Below, piece after piece: positions 55,629-64,000 of a stretch of 64,000 nucleotides of DNA (position 1 is the first letter of the stretch; each line of letters opens with the position of its first letter). The DNA is from Colwellia sp. GTDB taxonomy: Bacteria > Pseudomonadota > Gammaproteobacteria > Enterobacterales > Alteromonadaceae. The DNA lies in contig NVWU01000017.1 of the NCBI GenBank assembly GCA_002733765.1, forward strand, positions 1 through 64,000, given 5' to 3'. The translations under genes and the position numbers were made by a program. The notes below the pieces were generated by a model. The model ran no database searches. It saw only the letters and a list, made by a program, of their open reading frames with translations, and was not told the origin of the DNA.

Positions 55629-55745
55629 ATGGGTTGTTGTGGCGGATGTGGTGGTGAAGACCATCAAGATAAAAAAGAACAAGAAGTAGAATCAGAACAA
55701 ACAACAGAAGCTAAAGAAACAAAAGAAACCGCTAACGAAGCGTAA
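55629..55745 (+). CDS. 38-residue Cys/Gly-rich microprotein
   Basis: Encodes 38 residues. The head is MGCCGGCGGEDHQDKK, with three cysteines and six glycines in the first nine residues, and the tail is acidic and rich in Glu, Thr and Lys. GGAG stands 7 nt before the ATG and a strong terminator follows 17 nt after the stop, so it is very likely expressed. The C-C-x-x-C cluster suggests metal binding or a lipid/thiol modification; I know no named family. CCGGCGG-headed microproteins are seen in related marine bacteria as far as I recall, but this was not checked. Confidence 0.75.
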   Translation: MGCCGGCGGEDHQDKKEQEVESEQTTEAKETKETANEA

Positions 55746-55762
55746 CTTTACTCTCCAAAGAT

Positions 55763-55794
55763 AGCAGTAACTTATAAGCCGTTACTGCTTTTTA
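55763..55794 (+). terminator. Terminator after the Cys/Gly-rich microprotein
   Basis: AGCAGTAAC and GTTACTGCT form a perfect 9-bp stem with a 9-nt loop, followed by TTTT. Confidence 0.9.
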
Positions 55795-56160
55795 TCCTCT
55801 AGATAATATCAACAAAGCTAATGCCACGAGCTAAAAGCCAGTCAAAAACATCTAGGCAAGCATCCGTATTTATTAATAACTCAGTAATTTCACCTTATCC
55901 ATTTACCCCCTACCACCTTTAAACAATTAAGATATTTAACGTTTAAAATCAATGGATTACTAGACATGGCATATCTGTCAGATTACATAATTCGCGAATA
56001 ATTGTAGTAATAGTTTTTATCTAGATTGATACCCATGTTACGTCAATATATAGAATTAACGTAAAACACTTGAATGTAACCCGCTAAATATCGGTATTAA
56101 TTAAAGGCAATTTTACTAGTGTAAACCAAGGTAGATAATGAGCATTAATTAAACAGCAGC
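55795..56160. other. Intergenic region before the carbonic anhydrase promoter
   Basis: AT-rich, without an ORF, tRNA or strong hairpin that I can see. The regulated promoter of the carbonic anhydrase gene begins right after it. Confidence 0.4.
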
Positions 56161-56166
56161 ATGTTG

Positions 56167-56195
56167 TTGACATATTATGTCGTCTCAAGTATTGT
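56167..56195 (+). promoter_or_regulatory. Probable promoter of the carbonic anhydrase gene
   Basis: TTGACA (56167-56172), a 17-bp spacer and TATTGT (56190-56195). The -35 box overlaps the first of two dyads, and the expected start point (about 56202) falls in the second. Confidence 0.55.
56169..56181. promoter_or_regulatory. Operator-like dyad 1 before the carbonic anhydrase gene
   Basis: GACATATTATGTC is a 13-bp palindrome (GACATA-T-TATGTC) that overlaps the -35 box. It matches dyad 2 at 56201-56213 except at the central base. Confidence 0.55.
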
Positions 56196-56200
56196 GTCAT

Positions 56201-56213
56201 GACATAATATGTC
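56201..56213. promoter_or_regulatory. Operator-like dyad 2 before the carbonic anhydrase gene
   Basis: GACATAATATGTC, 32 bp (three helical turns) centre to centre from dyad 1, over the expected transcription start. It overlaps the palindromes TGTCATGACA on its left and TGTCGACA on its right. Confidence 0.55.
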
Positions 56214-56260
56214 GACAGAAAATTCTGTGACTACATTTATATATCAATTTTGGAGTTTCT

Positions 56261-56989
56261 ATGAGATTAACACTACCTTCTATTTTATTGGCTTGCACTT
56301 CGTTTACTACTCTTGCTGGTGACGGACATTGGGAATATACCGGCAAACATGGTACTGCGCACTGGGGTGAAGAGTTTGCCTTATGTGGCAATGGTGTCAA
56401 TCAATCACCTATTGATATTTCAGCTTCTAAAACCATTGAAGCAGACCTACCTTCTTTGGTCATAAACTACCAAGAATCTAACGCTATCAGTATTAATAAC
56501 GGTCATACCATTCAAGCAAACATAAAAGGGAATAGCACATTCACTAATGATGCCGGTACTTTTAATCTATTACAATTTCACTTCCATGCACCTAGTGAAA
56601 ATACCATCAACGGCAAACACTTCCCCTTAGAAGTTCATTTTGTTCATGCTGATCAAGATAGTCGTTTGGCCGTTATTGGAGTTATGTTCGAAGAAGGCAA
56701 AAAGAATACCGAACTAGAAAAAATTTGGAGTGATATGCCTGAAAGTAAACAAAGTAAAGAGCAGTTAATTAATGCTCTTTCTGCGGCAAAATTATTACCA
56801 AAAGAGAAGTCTTATTACCGTTTTAATGGCTCATTAACTACTCCTCCCTGTACTGAAGGTGTACGTTGGTTTGTACTGAAAGACACCATTGAAGCCTCCA
56901 AAGCACAAATAGATAAATTCAGTAAAGTAATGGGAACCAATACTAATCGCCCAACCCAACCTATTAATGCTCGTATAGTTTTACAGTAA
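56261..56989 (+). CDS. Alpha-type carbonic anhydrase, periplasmic
   Basis: Interconverts CO2 and bicarbonate. The 242-residue protein has a signal peptide (about 1-19, ending TTLAGDG) and the alpha family pattern: WGEEF, CGNGVNQSPIDI, then the zinc ligands in FHFHAPSEN (two His) and EVHFVHAD (third His). The Thr gate-keeper region GSLTTPPCTEGVRWFV and the disulfide-forming cysteines (CGNG and PPCTE) are also present. Length is normal for bacterial alpha enzymes. GGAG lies 7 nt before the ATG. Two dyads over the promoter suggest a dedicated regulator; a terminator follows, so it is monocistronic. Confidence 0.95.
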   Translation: MRLTLPSILLACTSFTTLAGDGHWEYTGKHGTAHWGEEFALCGNGVNQSPIDISASKTIEADLPSLVINYQESNAISINNGHTIQANIKGNSTFTNDAGTFNLLQFHFHAPSENTINGKHFPLEVHFVHADQDSRLAVIGVMFEEGKKNTELEKIWSDMPESKQSKEQLINALSAAKLLPKEKSYYRFNGSLTTPPCTEGVRWFVLKDTIEASKAQIDKFSKVMGTNTNRPTQPINARIVLQ

Positions 56990-57007
56990 AACATAGGGGT
57001 AAAGATT

Positions 57008-57044
57008 AAAGCCAGTGATATGAATAATCTCGCTGGCTTTTTTA
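57008..57044 (+). terminator. Terminator after the carbonic anhydrase gene
   Basis: AAAGCCAGTGA pairs with TCGCTGGCTTT (11 bp with one G-T pair), and TTTTAT follows. Confidence 0.88.
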
Positions 57045-57130
57045 TATCGATGTTTTAATACTTGCTTATCAAGCATTGCTCAAGTTAGAATCAATCTCGT
57101 TAAGTGTTATTTAATAACGCTTAACCCAAT

Positions 57131-57213
57131 ACTTGTCGGAGTGCCAAAGGCTGAGATCGCGAAAGCGGGATCCGTAAAACCTGATCAGATTAATATCTGC
57201 GTAGGAAACAAGA
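57131..57213 (+). ncRNA. TPP riboswitch (THI element) controlling the thi operon
   Basis: All the conserved parts are visible in order: CTTGT ... GTCGGAGTGCC, GGCTGAGA, GGGATCCGTAAAACCTGATC, and CTGCGTAGGAAACAAG, with the closing P1 helix CTTGT/ACAAG (57132-57136 and 57208-57212). It binds thiamine diphosphate and lowers thi expression. About 126 nt separate it from the thiC start. No clear intrinsic terminator is seen there, so control is probably at translation initiation. Confidence 0.95.
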
Positions 57214-57252
57214 AAGAGTATAAATAACCTGTTATAACCAACACGTCATTAA

Positions 57253-59316
<2,064 letters not shown>

Positions 59317-59332
59317 TTACGGTAGCTAAACG

Positions 59333-60544
59333 ATGAATATTGCCATTGTTGGCGCAGGATTGATGGGGCGATTAGTCGCCCTGTCCTTACTTCGGGACAA
59401 AAATCTTCAACAAAAACAGTCAGCAAGCGTAACAATTACTTTATTTGATAAGGATAGTAAACACGCCCATAACAGTGCGGCCTATGCTGCAGCAGGTTTA
59501 TTAACGCCCTTAGGTGAGTCACTTCATTGTCAGCCTAATATTGTTAGTATGGGTTTTGAGTCATTACGTTTATGGCCAATTTTGCTCGACAGTTTAGATG
59601 AACATACCATTTTTCAACAAACTGGCGCCATCATGGTAAGTCATGAGCAAGATAAAGGGGATTATCAGCGTTTTGTTAGACATCTTCAAAACAATTATCC
59701 TGAGCACACTTTACATAAGTTAAACCGTATAGAATTGCTCACGCTAGAGCCTGAAATAGGAAGAAGCTTTAATCAAGGCTTATATCTTCCAGAAGAAGGT
59801 CAAATAGGTAATCGCCGTTTGTTGATTGCCCTGCGAAAGCAACTTGAAAAAGAAAGCCTGAGCATGAATGGTGTTAACTCACTAAACTGGTTAAGCGAGT
59901 GTGATGTATTTGCCATTGAACATACTGAGCTTAGCAGCAAAATAAGTTATCAACAGTGCGGAGTTAATGATAGCCAATCATTTGATTTAGTAATTGATTG
60001 TCGAGGCACAGGCGCAACAACTAAAAATAGTCAGCAAACTTGTGCACCGTTAAGTGATCTACGCTCAGTACGTGGCGAGTTATTTCAGTTATTTGCCCCT
60101 GATGTACATATTTCAAGGCCAGTAAGATTAATGCACCCTAGATATCAGTTGTACATTGCCCCTAAAGGCAAAGGGTATTATGTGGTTGGTGCAACTGAAA
60201 TAGAAAGTGATGATGACTCATCAATGACAGTTCGCTCAGCAATGGAATTACTCAGTGCGGCTTATAGTGTACATCCGGGATTTGCCGAAGCCAATATTCG
60301 TCAACATATTAGCCAGTGCCGACCCGCCTTTAGTGATAATCAGCCTAAAATTACCGTGCAAGATTCACTTATTCAGGTGAATGGTTTGTTTCGCCACGGC
60401 TTTTTAATTGCTCCAGTAGTACTTAAACAAGTACTAGCACTGGTCAATAACCTGATAAATAAGTCCAGCGATAAATTACCCTATAGTGATTATTTACCCA
60501 CAGAGCAACCGCAAGAAGAGGTGATTGATGAACATTCATATTAA
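59333..60544 (+). CDS. thiO: Glycine oxidase ThiO
   Basis: A FAD enzyme of the D-amino-acid oxidase group that oxidizes glycine to dehydroglycine for the thiazole ring. The 403-residue protein begins with the Rossmann motif IVGAGLMGRLVALSLL (about 4-19), has AYAAAGLLTPLGE (the FAD and substrate region) and the conserved NGLFRHGFLIAP near the end. It replaces ThiH, which is absent here, so thiazole synthesis is of the oxygen-using type. Its last 17 bases overlap thiS, so translation is coupled. Confidence 0.93.
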   Translation: MNIAIVGAGLMGRLVALSLLRDKNLQQKQSASVTITLFDKDSKHAHNSAAYAAAGLLTPLGESLHCQPNIVSMGFESLRLWPILLDSLDEHTIFQQTGAIMVSHEQDKGDYQRFVRHLQNNYPEHTLHKLNRIELLTLEPEIGRSFNQGLYLPEEGQIGNRRLLIALRKQLEKESLSMNGVNSLNWLSECDVFAIEHTELSSKISYQQCGVNDSQSFDLVIDCRGTGATTKNSQQTCAPLSDLRSVRGELFQLFAPDVHISRPVRLMHPRYQLYIAPKGKGYYVVGATEIESDDDSSMTVRSAMELLSAAYSVHPGFAEANIRQHISQCRPAFSDNQPKITVQDSLIQVNGLFRHGFLIAPVVLKQVLALVNNLINKSSDKLPYSDYLPTEQPQEEVIDEHSY

Positions 60545-60740
60545 CGGAAAAGCTTACTCATTAAGCGATGAAATACATAGTAATGTCAGCTCAGCATTAA
60601 CATTACATTTTATTGAACCACAACAGAGTACTTTTGCCGTTGCGCTTAATGGTGATTTTGTTGGTAAGTCAGATTACGACACGACCCAGCTAAATAATGG
60701 CGATAGCCTTGATGTACTATTACCAATACAAGGGGGCTAA
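60528..60740 (+). CDS. thiS: Sulfur carrier protein ThiS
   Basis: A 70-residue ubiquitin-like carrier. Its C-terminus PIQGG ends in the Gly-Gly that is adenylated and turned into a thiocarboxylate to give sulfur to ThiG. The N-terminus [10 protein letters not shown] is typical. ATG 60528, with GAGGTG upstream, is better than the TTG three bases before. It lies within the end of thiO and 2 nt before thiG. No thiF is in this cluster, so the activating enzyme must come from elsewhere. Confidence 0.93.
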   Translation: MNIHINGKAYSLSDEIHSNVSSALTLHFIEPQQSTFAVALNGDFVGKSDYDTTQLNNGDSLDVLLPIQGG

Positions 60741-60742
60741 TC

Positions 60743-61537
60743 ATGGCACTTAATATTTATGGGCAGCAGCTTGATAGTCGTTTTCTTATTGGCAGTGCTT
60801 TATACCCATCACCACACGTGATGAAACAAGCCATACTCGCCAGCGGTTCACAAGTAGTGACCTTATCACTTAAACGTCAAAACCCTGCAGATCAAGCAGG
60901 TCAACAAATATGGCGTTACTTACAAGAAGTCGTAACCAAAGTAAACGGTCACTTACTACCGAATACCGCTGGTTGTAAAACGGCGAAAGAAGCAGTAACA
61001 CTAGCGAAAATGAGTCGAGAGATATTTCAAACGGATTGGCTTAAGCTCGAAGTGATTGGTGATGATTACAACTTACAACCCGATCCTATCGAACTACTAA
61101 ATGCCGCCGAACAGCTAATAAATGATGGTTTTAAAGTACTACCATACTGCACCGATGATCTTGTATTGTGTCAGCGTCTTTATGATTTAGGATGTCAGGT
61201 GATTATGCCGTGGGCATCACCTATTGGTACGGGTAAAGGCTTGATGAACCCTTATAACTTAGAAACTATCCGTTTACGTTTACCCGATGCGACCTTAATT
61301 TTAGATGCCGGCATTGGCAAACCCTCTGATGCTTGTTTGGCGATGGAAATGGGCTATGACGGCATATTGCTCAATTCAGCAGTAGCGCTGGCTGATAACC
61401 CCGTGTTAATGGCAAAAGCTTTTAGCCAAGCACTACAAGCGGGTGAACAAGGTTATGTGGCTGGCGTAATGCAACAAAGACAAACGGCCCACCCCAGTAC
61501 ACCAACACTTGATACACCATTCTGGCATCAGAATTAA
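60743..61537 (+). CDS. thiG: Thiazole synthase ThiG
   Basis: Joins the ThiS thiocarboxylate, dehydroglycine and deoxyxylulose 5-phosphate into thiazole phosphate. The 264-residue (beta/alpha)8 barrel has the catalytic lysine in KLEVIGDD (about 92-99) and the conserved [12 protein letters not shown] (about 73-84), [13 protein letters not shown] (about 155-167) and [10 protein letters not shown]. It begins 2 nt after thiS with GGGGG 7-8 nt before the ATG. Length and motifs are normal. Confidence 0.96.
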   Translation: MALNIYGQQLDSRFLIGSALYPSPHVMKQAILASGSQVVTLSLKRQNPADQAGQQIWRYLQEVVTKVNGHLLPNTAGCKTAKEAVTLAKMSREIFQTDWLKLEVIGDDYNLQPDPIELLNAAEQLINDGFKVLPYCTDDLVLCQRLYDLGCQVIMPWASPIGTGKGLMNPYNLETIRLRLPDATLILDAGIGKPSDACLAMEMGYDGILLNSAVALADNPVLMAKAFSQALQAGEQGYVAGVMQQRQTAHPSTPTLDTPFWHQN

Positions 61538-61685
61538 ATAACTTCTTGTTGTAATACCAAATTAAAGCGTCAAAAGTACTCATTGACTAGCGTCAACTCC
61601 GTGCTATTTCCTTGTAATTTAACTTTACAACTTCAAGTAATATAATTCATTTTATCGTTATTGAATTAAAAAGAAGATTGAAATA

Positions 61686-63293
61686 ATGACAGAAAACATT
61701 AAATATAAACCAATAATATGGACCATTTCTGGTAGCGACTGCTCCGGTGGTGCTGGCATAGCTGCAGACATAAAAACAGGCCATGCCTTAGGGGTTGAGG
61801 TTTGTCATTTAATTACGGCTAATACGGTACAGAACTCAACAACCTTACGTTCAGTTAATGCCGTACCTGTTGAATTATTACAACAACAAGTTGATGTGTT
61901 AGCTGAGGATAAAAAGCCTAGTGTGATCAAAATTGGTTTAGTCGCTAATGCTGAGCAAGTGCGGTGGCTATCAACAATTATAGCTAAATTAAAACAAGAA
62001 AATAATTTGTTAATAACTGTTTACGATCCCGTTGGTCAAGCCAGTGTTGGGGGTAATTTTAATGCCTTGTCGTTGGCCGAATTAACACCTTTATTAACGC
62101 AAATAGATATTATTACTCCTAATGTAACCGAAGCAAAAACCTTAGCGGCTACCACCGGAAGTAGCGCTGTTTTAGCACAAAAAATTGGCCGAGATTTTGC
62201 TATTAATGCCGTAATAGTTAAAGGGGGGCATAGTGATAATAACAGCGCTTGTGTTGATCTGTGTTGTTATCAATTAAACACGATAAAGCAAGATAACCAA
62301 GACAAAACATTACAACGTATTCACTATCAACTTAGTTCACCACGTCTCAGCTGCCACTATAGCCATGGTGGGGGCTGCACTTTTGCGAGCGCACTGGCTG
62401 CTTTTTTAGCACAAGGTTACTTACTGCGCGATGCATTTACTTTAAGTAAGGCGTTTATTAATCAAGGCTTAACGGCAACTGCACCACTAAGTACAATAAA
62501 CGCCCATCAATATTATGGTGCTTTCGAGCAGCTATCATGGCCAAAACAAGCGCAATACTTTCCGCAAGTATGTGACGAGTTCACTCAACAATACCAAGAC
62601 TTGCCAAGCTTTAACAGCTTAGCTTTACAGGGAAAAAAGCTTGGCCTTTACCCCGTTATTGATTCACTATATTGGCTCGAACGTTTACTGCCTTTAGGAC
62701 TAAAAATCATTCAATTAAGGGTGAAAAATTTAGCGCACGATAACTTAGAACAAGTCATCATTGACGCAATCGCCTTAGCTAGAAGCTATGATACTCGGTT
62801 ATTTATTAACGATTATTGGCAATTAGCAATAAAACATGGTGCTTATGGTGTGCATATTGGCCAAGAAGATTTAGCTGATGCCGATTTAAGAAAAATACAA
62901 CAAGCAGGTTTACGTTTAGGTATTAGCACCCACGGCTGCTATGAGTTTTTACTCGCCCAGCAGTTACAACCATCCTACTTAGCCATTGGCGCAATTTTTC
63001 CGACCAAAACCAAGGATATGACGGGACAAATTCAGGGAATTAACAATTTGAAACAATTGTTAGCATTGAGACAAGCTCCTAAATTAATAAGGGTAGAGGA
63101 TGAAGAGCAACGGAGCAAGCAACAGGATAACAGCGATATTATTCCCATTGTTGCCATTGGCGGCATCAACCTTGAACGAGCACCTGAAGTTCTAGCAACA
63201 GGCGTTGACAGTATTGCCGTAGTAACGGCCATTACCGAAGCAAAAAGTCCAGAAGAAGCGGTTGCACAACTTGTTGCACATACTCTTTTATAA
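61686..63293 (+). CDS. thiDE: Fused HMP-phosphate kinase and thiamine-phosphate synthase ThiDE
   Basis: A two-domain protein of 535 residues. The N-terminal domain (about 8-270) is ThiD, marked by SGSDCSGGAGIAADIKT, HLITANTVQNS and the catalytic anion-hole region GGGCTFASALAAFLAQGY. The C-terminal domain (about 318-535) is ThiE, with LYPVIDS, IIQLRVKNL, FINDYW, GVHIGQEDL and VAIGGINLE. The ThiE part has a polar insertion near 470-485 (RVEDEEQRSKQQDN). It phosphorylates HMP-P, then joins it with thiazole phosphate. It follows thiG after 148 nt, so it may have its own promoter. Fusions of this type are known in gammaproteobacteria. Confidence 0.93.
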   Translation: MTENIKYKPIIWTISGSDCSGGAGIAADIKTGHALGVEVCHLITANTVQNSTTLRSVNAVPVELLQQQVDVLAEDKKPSVIKIGLVANAEQVRWLSTIIAKLKQENNLLITVYDPVGQASVGGNFNALSLAELTPLLTQIDIITPNVTEAKTLAATTGSSAVLAQKIGRDFAINAVIVKGGHSDNNSACVDLCCYQLNTIKQDNQDKTLQRIHYQLSSPRLSCHYSHGGGCTFASALAAFLAQGYLLRDAFTLSKAFINQGLTATAPLSTINAHQYYGAFEQLSWPKQAQYFPQVCDEFTQQYQDLPSFNSLALQGKKLGLYPVIDSLYWLERLLPLGLKIIQLRVKNLAHDNLEQVIIDAIALARSYDTRLFINDYWQLAIKHGAYGVHIGQEDLADADLRKIQQAGLRLGISTHGCYEFLLAQQLQPSYLAIGAIFPTKTKDMTGQIQGINNLKQLLALRQAPKLIRVEDEEQRSKQQDNSDIIPIVAIGGINLERAPEVLATGVDSIAVVTAITEAKSPEEAVAQLVAHTLL

Positions 63294-63314
63294 CTTAAGG
63301 GGCTTAGACCGTCT

Positions 63315-64000
63315 TTACTGTCCAATCGTTATTTTTGGCTGCCATTCTAACCAATCACTATCAACATCTTGATGCAAAGTAAAACGCTGATTTTTTTGCT
63401 CGCCATCGTTATGACTTGACTCTGGCGTAGCAAAAGCGACACCACCTGCAATGAGCGTTTCAATAGACTCTGAGTCGATATTAATACCAGAAAAAATACC
63501 TGCTTCAATATTTATACCACTGGTATTCCAAAATTTACTGCCGCTATTTACCAAAGGTGCATAGCGCTTAGCAATATTAATAAACACATTCACGGTATCT
63601 GCCGTTGCTGATAAGTCGATACCTATCACTTTACCCACCCTAATTTGTCGATATAACACTGGGTTTCCTACACGAATTGAACCTAAACGCTTCGTAACTA
63701 ACTTTACATTCAACCCGTAAGGTAGTTGGATAACTGTGGGTGCCATTGCCAATGCTTGAAACTCAATTTTTACCTCATTTGCTAGGTCCGCATCAGGAAG
63801 CAGAGCAATAAAAGCACCTTCAAGTAAATGTGTAATATTTTTCGAACCTACTAAACCTATGGTCGGCTCTACTAGCCAAAACTGACTACCTTGTTTTGCA
63901 TATTTGACCCCTACATCATTTAATAACACGAGGGCAGTAACACCAATTTTACCGTCATTAAACACTAACCGCTCTACTTTACCAATTTCTTGCTCTTGAT
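63315..64000 (-). CDS. PqiB/MlaD-family (MCE) protein, C-terminal part, cut at the window edge
   Basis: Partial: the frame is open to base 64000 on the minus strand and stops at 63315. Visible are the last two MCE-type segments, with FWLVEPTIG, VGSKNITHLLEG and later GNPVLYRQIRVGKVIGIDLS and SGSKFWNTSGINIE, as in PqiB and YebT/LetB. These are periplasmic tube-forming proteins that move lipids between membranes. The repeat GSxFW tells of at least two MCE units. A GTG at 63965 is an internal codon and not the start. PqiA and the N-terminus would lie to the right. It converges on thiDE. Confidence 0.85.
   Translation of the reverse strand, partial: QEQEIGKVERLVFNDGKIGVTALVLLNDVGVKYAKQGSQFWLVEPTIGLVGSKNITHLLEGAFIALLPDADLANEVKIEFQALAMAPTVIQLPYGLNVKLVTKRLGSIRVGNPVLYRQIRVGKVIGIDLSATADTVNVFINIAKRYAPLVNSGSKFWNTSGINIEAGIFSGINIDSESIETLIAGGVAFATPESSHNDGEQKNQRFTLHQDVDSDWLEWQPKITIGQ

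Overview
The window looks like chromosome from a cold-water marine gammaproteobacterium of the Alteromonadales, most like Colwellia. The reasons are the AT-rich, T/A-ending codon use, the gene order (trmA / fabR-sthA; purA-yjeT-hflC-hflK-hflX-hfq-miaA-mutL-amiC-tsaE-nnr; orn-rsgA-psd), a fatty-acid cis/trans isomerase and a membrane-anchored RRM protein. The genus is inferred from memory of these families and was not tested by a search.

Layout. (1) 1-260: two tandem minus-strand promoters of the stable-RNA type (16-bp spacer, TACAAT, GCGC discriminator) point off the left edge, so an rRNA or tRNA operon probably lies just outside. (2) 455-4863: RRM protein, trmA, fabR and sthA. (3) 4885-18447: minus-strand housekeeping block: malic enzyme, purA, DUF2065, hflC, hflK, hflX, hfq, miaA, mutL, amidase, tsaE and nnr, with queG divergent. 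(4) 19735-23931: a 1116-residue membrane protein that looks like a hybrid sensor kinase stripped of its catalytic residues, a hairpin-rich intergenic repeat, and a hotdog-fold protein. (5) 24197-29838: a five-gene peptide/nickel-type ABC importer. (6) 30282-35517: orn, rsgA, psd, and a BlaI/M56 pair whose peptidase carries a TonB-like C-terminus. (7) 35908-41809: an accessory stretch with an iron-type alcohol dehydrogenase, an IS91-family transposase remnant, a VF530 protein, an in-frame fusion of a tyrosine integrase to a Crp/Fnr regulator, and a compact nitroreductase / DUF606 / GNAT cluster. (8) 42065-51317: a Cpx-like envelope-stress locus. The divergent spy/cpxP-like gene and the cpxRA-like genes share an intergenic region with three GTAAA boxes at exact 11-bp steps, and five envelope genes follow the kinase in the same direction. 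(9) 51423-56989: chemotaxis receptor, fatty-acid cis/trans isomerase, a 38-residue Cys/Gly-rich protein, and an alpha carbonic anhydrase behind a promoter with two matching dyads. (10) 57131-63293: a TPP riboswitch followed by thiC-thiO-thiS-thiG-thiDE. (11) 63315-64000: the C-terminal part of a PqiB/MlaD-type protein, cut by the window edge.

The most unusual items are the integrase-Crp fusion with a Crp/Fnr-type dyad at its junction, the catalytically dead hybrid-kinase-like protein, the triple CpxR box with its long operon, the paired dyads before the carbonic anhydrase gene, the probable AUC start of the first importer permease gene, and the Cys/Gly-rich microprotein. I saw no tRNA gene, no CRISPR array and no complete insertion sequence.
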